Positions 29,132 through 38,286 of a DNA stretch of 64,000 nucleotides are shown here, in pieces. Source of the DNA: Arenicellales bacterium. Its GTDB lineage: Bacteria > Pseudomonadota > Gammaproteobacteria > Arenicellales > JAJDZL01. The translations under genes were made by a program, and so were the position numbers. Numbering within the stretch: the first letter of the stretch is position 1; each line of letters starts with the position of its first letter. Location: NCBI GenBank assembly GCA_958295885.1, contig OY282380.1, forward strand, positions 3,534,001 to 3,598,000, read 5' to 3'. Under the pieces are notes generated by a model that was given only the letters and a program-made list of their open reading frames with translations, did not search any database and had not been told where the DNA came from.

Positions 29132-30141
29132 ACTGCTGCTCCCGCAGCTGCACTAATTTCATGTTGAATTTTTGAAGGAACGTCGTTCGAAATTTCCGTT
29201 AATGTTTTGCGAATGGCATAGCTGAATGCAACCGCATCGGCTCCCCCATGGCTCTTGATCACGCTTCCGCGCAGACCGATCAATGCAGCACCGTTAAATA
29301 CCCGCGGATCAACGCGGGACTTCACACGTTCCATGATTGGACGTGCTGCGAACCCAACCAGTTTACTCATTATGCTATGTTCAAATTCTCGACGCAATGC
29401 CTGTTGTATGAATTTGGAAAGACCTTCGCTGGTCTTGATCGCTACATTGCCGACAAAACCATCACACACAATTACATCAACTTCACTTGTAAATATTGCA
29501 TCACCTTCAATATACCCTTGATAGTTGATTTTACTTGAACGGAATAACTCACTTGCGTCTGAGGTGGCTCTGTTGCCTTTGTATTTTTCTTTTCCGATGT
29601 TCAGCAGCGCAACCCGAGGCCTTGGAATTCCTTCCATATACTTCACGAACGTTGACCCCATAATTCCAAACTGAAACAAATGTTCTGCTTTGCAGTCGAC
29701 AATGCCACCTAAATCCAGCATATTGACGTGACCTGTAATTGTAGGGAGTGCGGATATGATAGCAGGTCGATGTACGTGAGGGAATGTCTTCAGCAGAATT
29801 TTAGAAATCATCACGAGTGCACCTGTATTTCCGGCGCTGGCGCAGGCTTTCACCTTGCCTTCTCTGACCAAACTGATCGCAACCCGCATGGACGAGTCTT
29901 TCTTGGGCCATGCGCGTCTTGGATGTTCATCCATTTCGACGCATTGCGTCGTGTGGATCAGGTGTAGCCGAGATCTGTCGACAGGCGCATGCTTCTCCAG
30001 CTGGCGTTCGATTTCATTCTGGTCACCGACAAGAAAAAAATCCACGTTGATGGTTTCGTTCAAAACGGACAGCGTGCCAGGAACCGTTATCTGTGGCCCA
30101 AAGTCGCCGCCCATCGCATCTATCGAAATAGATGTAGCCAT
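29128..30141 (-). CDS. plsX: Phosphate acyltransferase PlsX
   Basis: PlsX makes acyl-phosphate from acyl-ACP for phospholipid synthesis by the PlsY route. The 337-residue protein begins with [12 protein letters not shown], the family signature, and carries SAGNTGALV near residue 102 and [13 protein letters not shown] near 225. It lies 51 bases after rpmF and overlaps fabH by 4 bases. The last residues (AAAGAAV) are low-complexity. Confidence 0.96.
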   Translation of the reverse strand: MATSISIDAMGGDFGPQITVPGTLSVLNETINVDFFLVGDQNEIERQLEKHAPVDRSRLHLIHTTQCVEMDEHPRRAWPKKDSSMRVAISLVREGKVKACASAGNTGALVMISKILLKTFPHVHRPAIISALPTITGHVNMLDLGGIVDCKAEHLFQFGIMGSTFVKYMEGIPRPRVALLNIGKEKYKGNRATSDASELFRSSKINYQGYIEGDAIFTSEVDVIVCDGFVGNVAIKTSEGLSKFIQQALRREFEHSIMSKLVGFAARPIMERVKSRVDPRVFNGAALIGLRGSVIKSHGGADAVAFSYAIRKTLTEISNDVPSKIQHEISAAAGAAV

Positions 30142-30192
30142 TCGGAGCCCGGGCTGTGATGTGCAACCAGGAAAAGTCTGCTGCCCGTCGGA

Positions 30193-30381
30193 CTAAAAAT
30201 CTTCAACTGGAGCTTCGGGGATAACTTGTTCGCCGCGGTAATAGCCGTCGTCTGACACATGGTGGCGTCGGTGCAGCTCACCAGTTTCCGGTTCGATGGA
30301 AAGTGCGGGACTTTTCAATGTGTTATGTGAACGACGCATGTTGCGTCTTGATTTGGATTTTTTTCGTTTTTGTACAGCCAC
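30193..30381 (-). CDS. rpmF: 50S ribosomal protein L32
   Basis: A 62-residue ribosomal protein beginning MAVQKRKKSKSRRNMRRSH, the invariant L32 N-terminus, with LHRRHHVSDDGYYRG toward the C-terminus. The zinc-binding cysteines of some L32 proteins are absent (C-minus form). The DUF177/YceD gene that normally precedes rpmF is missing; the operon starts here from the promoter at 30505-30533. Confidence 0.96.
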   Translation of the reverse strand: MAVQKRKKSKSRRNMRRSHNTLKSPALSIEPETGELHRRHHVSDDGYYRGEQVIPEAPVEDF

Positions 30382-30504
30382 GACGGACCCTCAAAATAAA
30401 GTTCATTTACTTTTCAATTCAACTGGCGAACAAAAATTTGAACGCGATCACTGAATTGAAGCTGAATTGCATTGACAGGAGCCAATAGGATTTACTGGTG
30501 CTAA

Positions 30505-30533
30505 ATAATACTTTTCGATATACACTATGTCAA
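30505..30533 (-). promoter_or_regulatory. Sigma-70-type promoter for rpmF-plsX-fab operon
   Basis: On the minus strand the sequence reads TTGACA, 17 bases, TATTAT: a perfect -35 box, optimal spacing and a one-mismatch -10 box. Transcription would start near 30498, giving a leader of about 117 bases before the rpmF ATG. It lies back-to-back with the maf gene at 30582. No other site in this gap is as good. Confidence 0.75.
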
Positions 30534-30581
30534 ATTTGAATCACTATTGTTATGGTAATTTCAACAATTTGAACACAAAAC

Positions 30582-31160
30582 ATGTCGAAGCTAATATTAG
30601 CATCTGGTTCTAGAACGCGTAAGCGGATTCTTGCCAAACTGGGTGTTCAATTTCAATCGATTGCCCCTGAAATTGACGAAAGTCCACTCGACCGAGAATC
30701 TCCCGCTGAGCTTGTGCGGCGATTGTCAATCGCAAAAGCAAGGAAGGCAGCCCAGTTCTATCCGGAGCATCTGATCATTGGTTCTGACCAGGTTGCTTTT
30801 CTTGATGGCGAAATCATCGGCAAGCCCAGGAATCGAGAGCACGCTGTACAGCAGCTGCTTTCAGCAGCTGGGAAATCAGTTCTGCTATACAGTGGACTTG
30901 CACTGCTGAATTCAGCGTCAGGAAATCTGCAGGCAGACGCTTTGCCGTACCGCGTCCATATGAGAGAGGCAACTCAAACGACGGTCGAAAGATATATCGA
31001 TCAGGATCAGCCGTTCGATTGCTGCGGCAGTCTGAGATCTGAAGGATTGGGAATTGTTCTGCTGCGGAAGTTTGAAGGCTCCGACCCGAATATCCTGCTC
31101 GGATTGCCTCTGATTCGATTGATCGACATGCTCCAGAAAGAGAATTTTCAGATTCTCTGA
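30582..31160 (+). CDS. Maf-family nucleotide pyrophosphatase (YceF type)
   Basis: Maf proteins hydrolyse modified or non-canonical NTPs; the YceF branch prefers 7-methyl-GTP. The 192-residue protein has LILASGSRTRKRILAKLG at the N-terminus, GSDQVAFLDG near residue 67, and the YceF-like C-terminal block CGSLRSEGLG followed by GSDPNILLGLPL. The divergent position next to rpmF matches yceF in E. coli, supporting the YceF assignment. ATG start. Confidence 0.92.
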   Translation: MSKLILASGSRTRKRILAKLGVQFQSIAPEIDESPLDRESPAELVRRLSIAKARKAAQFYPEHLIIGSDQVAFLDGEIIGKPRNREHAVQQLLSAAGKSVLLYSGLALLNSASGNLQADALPYRVHMREATQTTVERYIDQDQPFDCCGSLRSEGLGIVLLRKFEGSDPNILLGLPLIRLIDMLQKENFQIL

Positions 31161-31171
31161 TTCTCGCCGGA

Positions 31172-31546
31172 TCAATCGACCAAACTGATGCGGCCGTCCT
31201 CCATCAGGACGCAGCCGCCGGACTCAGAAATCGAAATGCCTGTCAGTGACAAGCCGTAACAGGGACCGTTGATGCACAAGCCAGTATCGGGTTCAAATAA
31301 AGCGCCATGGTTTGCGCAGACTATGAATTCCCCGTCGTGATCGAAAAATTCACCGGTGTCCCAATCTAATTCCAGAAAAAGATGCGCACATTGATTGAGA
31401 TAGGCATACGCTTTTTCATCGTGTCGAATCACAAATGCCGGCAGTTCGCGACCTTGCATCAACACGCTGAATAAGACTCCTTTTCCACCGTTTGAAAGAT
31501 CAGACGATTTACAGATCACTCGATTCGGATTTTTTGCACGATTCAT
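31172..31546 (-). CDS. Rieske [2Fe-2S] domain protein
   Basis: A 124-residue single-domain Rieske protein. The cluster ligands are in CAHLFLELDW (Cys-x-His) and CANHGALFEPDTG (Cys-x2-His) about 20 residues later, and the C-terminal GPCYGLSL completes the fold. Without a signal peptide it should be cytoplasmic and may serve as a ferredoxin-like electron carrier; no oxygenase partner is adjacent. Its start overlaps the rluC stop by 4 bases, a pairing seen in other gammaproteobacteria. Confidence 0.88.
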   Translation of the reverse strand: MNRAKNPNRVICKSSDLSNGGKGVLFSVLMQGRELPAFVIRHDEKAYAYLNQCAHLFLELDWDTGEFFDHDGEFIVCANHGALFEPDTGLCINGPCYGLSLTGISISESGGCVLMEDGRISLVD

Positions 31547-32511
31547 AGGTTGATTTCCTTTTGACGTAATTGATCCAACACTTGACCCAGGCCGCGGGGC
31601 AGCGGACTATCGAGTTTTATCTGCCGTCCATTGGCCGGATGTTCCATTTTAATTGTGCCTGCGTGCAGGAACAGTCGTTTCAGTCCAAGCTTTCGCATTT
31701 GACCGTTAAATTCTCTCGTCCCAAATTTTCTGTCGCCTGCAATCGGATGCCCGATCTGAACTGCCTGTCGTCTTGCCTGATGTGTTCTTCCCGTAAGCAA
31801 ATTTATCCTGACCAAGGAACTGTTGCCAAATCGTTCCGCTGTCGTGAAATGACTCACCTCTCTGCGAATTTTAATTTTCCGGTAGTCAACCGTTGGAATT
31901 TTCATTTTTGTAAAATCCGTTTCAACCAGTTTTGTATTCCATCGCCATTGTCCTTGGAGCAGAGCGACATATATTTTAGTCAAAACTGGACGATTCGATT
32001 CTTGATTCCACATTGAATGAATTTTACGCAATGTTTTCTTGTCTTTCGCGAGAAGTAAGATTCCTGACGTATCCTTATCAAGTCTGTGCACCAACTCGAC
32101 ATCGGGTATGTCTTCTCGCAGATTCCGAACAGCTTCAATCAGTCCCATTGCGTGATTCGTTCCGGAATGAACTGCAATCCCCGATGGTTTATCAATGGCC
32201 AGGATGAATTCATCTTCATAGATGATTCGGCTGATGGCGGTTTTGAGATTCGCCGAGACATTCTCTCTGGCGCGTGGGACTTTCAATCGTACGGGTGGAA
32301 TCCTGACTCGATCTCCCAGCCTGACTCGATAATCAGGTCGTATTCTCCTGCTGTTCACGCGAACCTGACCGGATCGAATCAATCGATATACGTGGCTTTT
32401 CGGAACACTTTTCAGCAGACCAATCAGCAGATTATCAATCCGTCGATCATCAGAACCTTGATCAACTGTATGGATCGTTACGGTTTGATGCTGCCATTCA
32501 GTTCTTGGCAT
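31543..32511 (-). CDS. rluC: 23S rRNA pseudouridine synthase RluC
   Basis: RluC isomerises uridines 955, 2504 and 2580 (E. coli numbering) of 23S rRNA. The 322-residue protein has an N-terminal S4 RNA-binding domain (RRIDNLLIGLL... SGQVRVNSRRI, residues 20-85) and the RluA-type catalytic domain with the signature VHRLDKDTSGILLLAK, whose Asp is catalytic. GRTHQARRQAVQIGHPIAGD is the second conserved block. It diverges from rne across about 900 bases, the same pairing as in E. coli. Confidence 0.94.
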   Translation of the reverse strand: MPRTEWQHQTVTIHTVDQGSDDRRIDNLLIGLLKSVPKSHVYRLIRSGQVRVNSRRIRPDYRVRLGDRVRIPPVRLKVPRARENVSANLKTAISRIIYEDEFILAIDKPSGIAVHSGTNHAMGLIEAVRNLREDIPDVELVHRLDKDTSGILLLAKDKKTLRKIHSMWNQESNRPVLTKIYVALLQGQWRWNTKLVETDFTKMKIPTVDYRKIKIRREVSHFTTAERFGNSSLVRINLLTGRTHQARRQAVQIGHPIAGDRKFGTREFNGQMRKLGLKRLFLHAGTIKMEHPANGRQIKLDSPLPRGLGQVLDQLRQKEINL

Positions 32512-33425
32512 CGGTCAGTCGATTTTGCGGTAACGAAATCGGATTGATTCGTGCTTTGTCGGTTTGAGGGAATTCAACTTGCTTGCTCAGTGTTGCCAGA
32601 GGAACTAAAAATATACTTTAGTTGGAGTCTGCAAATCTCTGTAAATGAAAAAAACCTGCTCCATATTTTCCAGTTTCAGATACGGCGCTGCTGGCGAGAC
32701 TGTGAAAGTATCCTCATTTCAGTAGAATTCTGAATGATAAAAAATAATTTATATAAATAAAATCAATAAGATACATTTTCATAATCCACTCAATCAATGC
32801 TAATTTGGCAATACTTTCACAGTCTCTGGTGTCGTGCTGTATTGAGAGACCGCCCTTGGCTCGAATCTGCAGATTGAAGAAGCAGAGTCTGCCGCCCTGC
32901 TCCAATGAAGAACACACTTTAAGCGAACCGCTGAATTCAGGGATTCCACTCCTTGGTTCTTGAATATTGGCTGGACGACTTCCCCCAGCCCGATCATCGC
33001 AGGTTACATTGATTCCACTCGACGACCGCGATAATTTGTTCCACGCGCTGAATCATCATTACTGAAATCTTACACCGAAGTGACATTCGAATTTGCTATA
33101 ATTTTAATAACCATTCAACTGAATTTCTCATCAGTTTAACTAGTCTGAACTGATTGTCTAAGCACAGGAATACATGCAATTTTGGTCCTGCTGCAAAATA
33201 ATCTCATTTTTTAGAGTTCAGCTGAAATTTTTTGAATAAAAGCTCCATAAGAGCGAATTGAATATAAATGTGCTTGTTGACAGTCCAAGCATCAAACAAA
33301 CTAAGCATCGTAGAGTAAGAAGCAAATAATAATCATGGATTCAAAGAATATTCAATCAGATTATTTTTCAGAGAAGCCGAATAAATCAGCAATGTTGTAC
33401 GCGATGCTGCCTGAGGATAAAAATA
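32512..33425. other. Long leader/intergenic region upstream of rne
   Basis: About 900 bases without a supportable gene, between divergent rluC and rne. In relatives the long 5' leader of rne folds into hairpins through which RNase E controls its own mRNA, so part of this may be that leader. GAGGA lies 9 bases before the rne ATG. A perfect 16-base inverted repeat sits inside (listed separately). An open frame from ATG 33335 overlapping the rne start is too poor to call. Confidence 0.5.
32696..32826. repeat. Perfect 16-bp inverted repeat with 99-base spacer
   Basis: GAGACTGTGAAAGTAT at 32696-32711 is repeated as its exact reverse complement at 32811-32826. The A/T-rich spacer holds no gene. 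The repeat could form a long-range stem in a transcript, mark the ends of a small non-autonomous element, or be a pair of regulator sites. No flanking target duplication is obvious. Confidence 0.6.
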
Positions 33426-35531
33426 ATGAAACGAATGTTATTCAACGCAACTCACCCAGAGGAGTTGAGAGTTGCTATTGTCGATGGTCAATCCCTTGTT
33501 GACCTCGATTTCGAGTTTATAAACAGCGAGAACAAAAGAGGAAACATCTATAAAGGAAGAGTAACCAAAGTCGAGCCGAGTCTGGAAGCCGTATTTGTTG
33601 AATACGGAGCCTCGAGGCAAGGGTTTCTTTCACTCAAAGACATCTCCAGACGATATTTTTCTGACAATTACTCCCCGACCACGCCGATGGCGATGGTCAA
33701 AGTTCAAGACGTAATAAACGTCGGCGACACTCTTATCGTTCAAGTCGAAAAAAATGAACGCAGCAACAAAGGCGCTGCTCTGACCACGTTCGTCAGCCTT
33801 GCCGGCCAATATCTGGTTCTTCTGCCCAACAACCCGCGCGGTGGCGGCATTTCCCGTCAAATCGACGGTAAAGAACGTAAAGCTTTAAAGAAAATCATGT
33901 CCGAGCTGGATTTGCCAGCTGAGCACTCTTTGATCGCTCGAACTGCTGGAATCGGACAGAGTCTGGATTCATTCAATGCGGACTTGGTCTATCTGGTTAA
34001 CCTGTGGAAGGCTATTGAAGCGAAAGCCGGCGAAAGCAAGGCCCCTGTTCTGATTTATGAAGAAAGCAGCTTGGTTGTTCGCACCCTGCGCGATTATTTG
34101 CGGGATGATGTCGGGCAGATTCTCATCGATGACAAACCACTTTACGAAAATACGAAAAAGTTTGTTGAAGACGTGATGCCCAATGTAGCGGCAGAGGTTC
34201 TGTACTATGATGAAACCGAACCTCTTTTTCCTCACTTTCAGATCGAATCTCAGATTAAAGACGCGTATTCGCGTCGTGTGCATCTTCCCAACGGCGGCGT
34301 GATTGTGATTGAACAAACCGAAGCTCTCGTCGCAATTGATGTCAATTCCGCACGTTCAACGAAAGGCGCTGATATTGAGGAAACGGCGCTGCAGACGAAT
34401 TTGGAAGCTGTTGAACAAATCGCCAAACAACTTCGACTTCGCGACATTGGCGGCTTGGTCGTCATTGACCTGATCGACATGTCATCCCGGAAAAATCGAA
34501 AAAAAGTTGAAGATAGACTCCTGCAGTCTGTTGAATCAGACCGAGCAAGAACCCGCATCAGCCGCATCTCTCAATTCGGATTACTGGAGCTGTCCAGACA
34601 GCGAATGCGATCTTCGATTGAAGAATTGAGTTACGACCCCTGTCCGCGCTGTCGAGGCCGCGGTTTCATTCGCAGCGTAACGTCAAGCTCACTGAGCATT
34701 CTTCGATTAATCGAAGAAGAAGCGCTAAAGGCAAACACCGAACTCATTCACGCTCATCTTCCGGTTGAGGTAGTGACATTCCTTGTGAACGAAAAACGTC
34801 AGGAACTGTCAATGATCGAGCAGAAAATGGGAACTCGAATTGTTGTTATTCCAACCAAGTCAATGCTGACGCCCGACCACAGAATTTATCGATTTACGCA
34901 TACGGACGTCAAAAAGTTCGACAACGCTTTCAGTTATACGCTGAAGCTTCGAGATCACCCTCCTGAAATCTATAACGTCGTCCATACCAGCGGTGTTGAT
35001 ATAGGCACCAGTGTCGAACCTCCCTACCTGATCAAAGATGATGCTGAGAAATCGTCTGAATCCGGCATTGCGAAATTTGTGAAGAAGCTTATTTCACCCA
35101 CCCCGCCGAAAACGAATTCTGTTTCGCCTCCACAACCGCCTCCGGTTAAATCAAAGAATGCGAATAAGAAAACGTACAGAAAGCCGAAAACTCATTCAGG
35201 AGCTGCAAATCGCGGGAGAAAAAAACCAAATCGCAACAACAAAGGGAATTTGAGCGGGCCTCAAAAGAAACACACGCGCAGGAAAAATTACGCAAAAAAG
35301 AAGCCGGCGCAGCAAAACAGTAATAACAACGTTGTAGAGGGCGCTACGGTTCAAAAAGGCAAAAACGTGTCGAGGCCTTACAAAGGAAGGAGAAAAAATT
35401 CTTACTCGACAAAACGACATACGCATCATTCACGATCGAACTCAAAGCGTTACAATCGAGGCGGACCTAACAGGAAAACGAAAAAGAGCGAAGCACGCAG
35501 TCAGTCTCAACCGCACGAAATTAGTGAATAA
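33426..35531 (+). CDS. rne: Ribonuclease E
   Basis: RNase E is the main endonuclease of mRNA decay and rRNA/tRNA processing, at the inner membrane. The 701-residue protein starts MKRMLFNAT, with an S1 domain at about 36-120 (NIYKGRVTKVEPSLEAVFVEYG). Catalytic aspartates lie in VAIDVNSA and VVIDLIDMS, and the zinc link is CPRCRGRG. The catalytic half ends near 505. The C-terminal tail is short compared with E. coli (1061 residues) and very basic, rich in K, R, N and P, with a possible amphipathic membrane-binding helix GIAKFVKKLISP near 525. A reduced degradosome scaffold is likely. Confidence 0.95.
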   Translation: MKRMLFNATHPEELRVAIVDGQSLVDLDFEFINSENKRGNIYKGRVTKVEPSLEAVFVEYGASRQGFLSLKDISRRYFSDNYSPTTPMAMVKVQDVINVGDTLIVQVEKNERSNKGAALTTFVSLAGQYLVLLPNNPRGGGISRQIDGKERKALKKIMSELDLPAEHSLIARTAGIGQSLDSFNADLVYLVNLWKAIEAKAGESKAPVLIYEESSLVVRTLRDYLRDDVGQILIDDKPLYENTKKFVEDVMPNVAAEVLYYDETEPLFPHFQIESQIKDAYSRRVHLPNGGVIVIEQTEALVAIDVNSARSTKGADIEETALQTNLEAVEQIAKQLRLRDIGGLVVIDLIDMSSRKNRKKVEDRLLQSVESDRARTRISRISQFGLLELSRQRMRSSIEELSYDPCPRCRGRGFIRSVTSSSLSILRLIEEEALKANTELIHAHLPVEVVTFLVNEKRQELSMIEQKMGTRIVVIPTKSMLTPDHRIYRFTHTDVKKFDNAFSYTLKLRDHPPEIYNVVHTSGVDIGTSVEPPYLIKDDAEKSSESGIAKFVKKLISPTPPKTNSVSPPQPPPVKSKNANKKTYRKPKTHSGAANRGRKKPNRNNKGNLSGPQKKHTRRKNYAKKKPAQQNSNNNVVEGATVQKGKNVSRPYKGRRKNSYSTKRHTHHSRSNSKRYNRGGPNRKTKKSEARSQSQPHEISE

Positions 35532-35595
35532 AGTGATTTATCCGCGTTGACGGCGGATTTCGATTGGGCTCACGCTCAATCATCCAGAGAATTTT

Positions 35596-35638
35596 CAGCT
35601 GGGCAGAAACCTGCGCAGCTCGGGCATCGACCCAGCTG
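35596..35638. terminator. Hairpin between converging rne and exonuclease genes
   Basis: CAGCTGGG at 35596-35603 pairs perfectly with CCCAGCTG at 35631-35638 around a 27-base loop. It lies between two converging genes where a bidirectional terminator is expected. There is no clear T-run, so it may instead be a processed or protective 3' structure. Confidence 0.4.
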
Positions 35639-35692
35639 AACATTGAATTTTGGAATGTGTCTGGCTGACTGTCAGCAATGAGAGCATTCGCG

Positions 35693-36487
35693 TTACGTCA
35701 TCTGTTCGAAGTTCGCAAACTCATTCCAGCCTTCGCGATATTCTCGTAAATACGGTTCCTGCCTTTGGTCCAGCCACTTTTTGGTGATGTTTAATTCTTT
35801 CCTATATTGGGCGACTGTGAAACCCCTTTGAATGTACTTGAACCGAAGGTAAATCAAATAAGTGTTCAAGGTATCGATATCACAGTAGTCGCGAATTTCC
35901 TGGATTCGGCCTTCAAGATACGCGTCCAGAACCTTTTCGCCCCCGATTCCAATTTTTCCTGGAAGTCCGATTAATTTTGATACTTCATCCAGGCCAGCAA
36001 ATGCCCGGCCCTGATATCGAGCCAGCATGTCCATGAGATCAACGTGGCGCTTATGATATCGGTTATGATAATTGTTCCAGCGAAATTCTTGATTTGTCTC
36101 TCCAGTGTCCCAATACACTCTGCTTTGAATTCCATATCGAAGAGCGCGATAGTTCAATACCGGAAGATCGAAGCCGGACCCATTCCAGGTCACTAGATTC
36201 GGGGCTTTGTCGATCGCACGGAAAAATTCTTTGACGATTGATTTTTCTTCGCTGTCCTTTCCGCCAAGCGACATGATCCTGAATTTATTATCGTCCCAGC
36301 GAACAGCCACCGAAATTGCGATGATCTGCTGCTGGTGCAATGGCAGAAAATCTGCATCGGGCACCTTGGTTCGGCGCGCAGCCAGCATGGCTTTTGCGAC
36401 TTCTCTGTCTTCGATTCCTTCCAGACCGTATAGCTTTCTGCCGAACTCAAAATCAGGTACAGTTTCAATATCGAAAGCAACAATCAT
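35693..36487 (-). CDS. PolB-like 3'-5' exonuclease (PF10108 type)
   Basis: A 264-residue predicted exonuclease related to the proofreading domain of family B polymerases. Exo I is VAFDIETVPD at residues 3-12; Exo II is in LVTWNGSGFDLPVL near 98; Exo III is in DYCDIDTLNTYLI near 212. All acidic ligands are present. Small single-domain proteins of this kind are widespread and uncharacterised. It lies 45 bases downstream of recJ on the same strand, so the two single-strand nucleases may be co-expressed. Confidence 0.88.
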   Translation of the reverse strand: MIVAFDIETVPDFEFGRKLYGLEGIEDREVAKAMLAARRTKVPDADFLPLHQQQIIAISVAVRWDDNKFRIMSLGGKDSEEKSIVKEFFRAIDKAPNLVTWNGSGFDLPVLNYRALRYGIQSRVYWDTGETNQEFRWNNYHNRYHKRHVDLMDMLARYQGRAFAGLDEVSKLIGLPGKIGIGGEKVLDAYLEGRIQEIRDYCDIDTLNTYLIYLRFKYIQRGFTVAQYRKELNITKKWLDQRQEPYLREYREGWNEFANFEQMT

Positions 36488-36532
36488 AAAATAATGAATG
36501 GAGTTTCAGGTTTCGTCAAGTCGTCATTCATC

Positions 36533-38263
36533 TCAGCAGGGCTGCATATACAAAGTTCTTAACTGCAGCCGTTTTCGTCCGCGGTACTCTTGAACCTGCG
36601 GCTGATAAACCAATTGGTATTCGGACAATTTCGGCGGCGCATCGAATTCCAGTGAGTAGTTGAAGTAAATCGCATCATAGAAACCAGAGTGCATACGTGA
36701 AAATATTCGCATCCTTACATGTCTGTCCTTGAGAATTTGAAAATTTCTTATTTCGAAGACTCCGTCAAAAACCGGAGGTTCGAATCCCTGTCCCCAAGGT
36801 CCGCCGTTTTGAATCGCTTCGGCTGTCTCAAGATCAAGTGATTTAATTTCCCCGTCGGTAAAAATCACATTCGAGGCGCTGTGATTTTTTGTGTGGTCTG
36901 TAACCAGCTTTTCGTACAGTTCTGCAAATTCAGAAAAATCCGCTTCTTTTATCGTCAGGCCGGCAGCCATGGCATGACCTCCAAACTGCGTGATCAGTCC
37001 CGGCCGCAGCGTCGCTGCATCGGCGATGACATCGCGGAGGTTCAATTTACGTATTGAACGTCCGGAGCCTCGAATTGAACCATCTTCGGCTTTAGAAAAG
37101 ATGATGGTTGGTTTTCCGGTCCGTTCTCGCACTCTCGAAGCCAAGATTCCGATGATTCCAAGATGCCACTTTTCGTCAAATAAACAGACGGTTGCCTGAC
37201 TTTTCTGAAGTTTAGGTTCAATTTCCTGAATCGCTCGAAGCGCGTCATCCAGCATGTTCGCTTCAATCTCTTTCCGAGTGTTGTTGAATCGTTCCAACTT
37301 CTCAATCAGCTGAACCAACTCGTTCCGATTGTCGCTGATCAGACATCGTACCCCGAAAGAGATGTCGTCCAATCGGCCTGCCGCGTTGAGTCGCGGCCCG
37401 ACAGCAAATGCCAGATCTTCCGCTGAAATGAGCCCAATCGTTCTGCGACTTTCTTCCAATAAGGCGCGAATGCCCATTCTGCAGCGCTTCAAATTAATCC
37501 GACGCAGTCCTTGAGCGACCAAGATTCGATTGTTGTGATCCAGAGGCACGACATCGGCAACCGTTCCCAAGGCGACAAGGTCCAAATAGTCAGCCATGTT
37601 CGGTACGGCAATTCGTTCATCTCTGAACCAGTTGAGTTCAATCAGTTTCGCACGAACGACGCTCAAAACATAAAAAATCACTCCTACGCCGGCCAGATTC
37701 TTGCTTTTGAACTTATCGCCCGGCAGCCTTGGATTGACAATTGCATCGGCCTGAGGCAGTGTTTCACCCGGCAGATGGTGATCCGTCACGATCACGGTCA
37801 TGCCAAGCTGCTTCGCCAGTTTTACGCCTTCTATGCTTGTAATGCCGTTGTCTACGGTTATCACCAGATCAGGCGCGGCAGGAGAGAAGTATTTCACAAA
37901 CTGTTCAGTGAGGCCGTAACCAAATTTCTGACGGTCCGGACATACAAATTCGACATTTCTGGCACCGAATGCCCGAAGGGCAAGGCAGCTTAAAGCACAG
38001 CTGGTCGCACCATCTGCATCATAATCGCCTGCGATGATGATGCAGGCATCCGCCATGACTGCGTCAACAATGATCTCAACCGCGGCATCCAGGTTTGAAA
38101 GTTCATGAGGCAGGCACAATCGGGACAGCGAATTGTCGAGTTCCGCCGCGTCTGTCACGCCGCGATTGGAATAAATCCTTTTCAGGATCGGATGAATCCC
38201 TGGAAAGTCGAGATTTTTAGCTGTATCGCGACCTCTGCGGACGATTGACTTCGGAAACTTCAA
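36533..38263 (-). CDS. recJ: Single-stranded-DNA-specific exonuclease RecJ
   Basis: RecJ degrades single-stranded DNA 5' to 3' in recombination and mismatch repair. The 576-residue protein has the DHH phosphoesterase motifs in order: AGDYDADGATS near residue 77, VTVDNGIT near 135, VTDHHLPGE near 158, and the DHHA1 motif GGHAMAAGLTI near 440. The C-terminal OB domain is present. The start codon is TTG at 38261-38263. It follows hom by 23 bases; in relatives hom is followed by thrC, which is absent here. Confidence 0.94.
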   Translation of the reverse strand: MKFPKSIVRRGRDTAKNLDFPGIHPILKRIYSNRGVTDAAELDNSLSRLCLPHELSNLDAAVEIIVDAVMADACIIIAGDYDADGATSCALSCLALRAFGARNVEFVCPDRQKFGYGLTEQFVKYFSPAAPDLVITVDNGITSIEGVKLAKQLGMTVIVTDHHLPGETLPQADAIVNPRLPGDKFKSKNLAGVGVIFYVLSVVRAKLIELNWFRDERIAVPNMADYLDLVALGTVADVVPLDHNNRILVAQGLRRINLKRCRMGIRALLEESRRTIGLISAEDLAFAVGPRLNAAGRLDDISFGVRCLISDNRNELVQLIEKLERFNNTRKEIEANMLDDALRAIQEIEPKLQKSQATVCLFDEKWHLGIIGILASRVRERTGKPTIIFSKAEDGSIRGSGRSIRKLNLRDVIADAATLRPGLITQFGGHAMAAGLTIKEADFSEFAELYEKLVTDHTKNHSASNVIFTDGEIKSLDLETAEAIQNGGPWGQGFEPPVFDGVFEIRNFQILKDRHVRMRIFSRMHSGFYDAIYFNYSLEFDAPPKLSEYQLVYQPQVQEYRGRKRLQLRTLYMQPC

Positions 38264-38286
38264 ACTCTGAATCGGTATTTTCGGGT

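Noticed and set aside
33335..33503. Upstream open frame overlapping the rne start
   Set aside because: ATG 33335 opens about 55 codons but has no good ribosome-binding site or similarity; could be chance.
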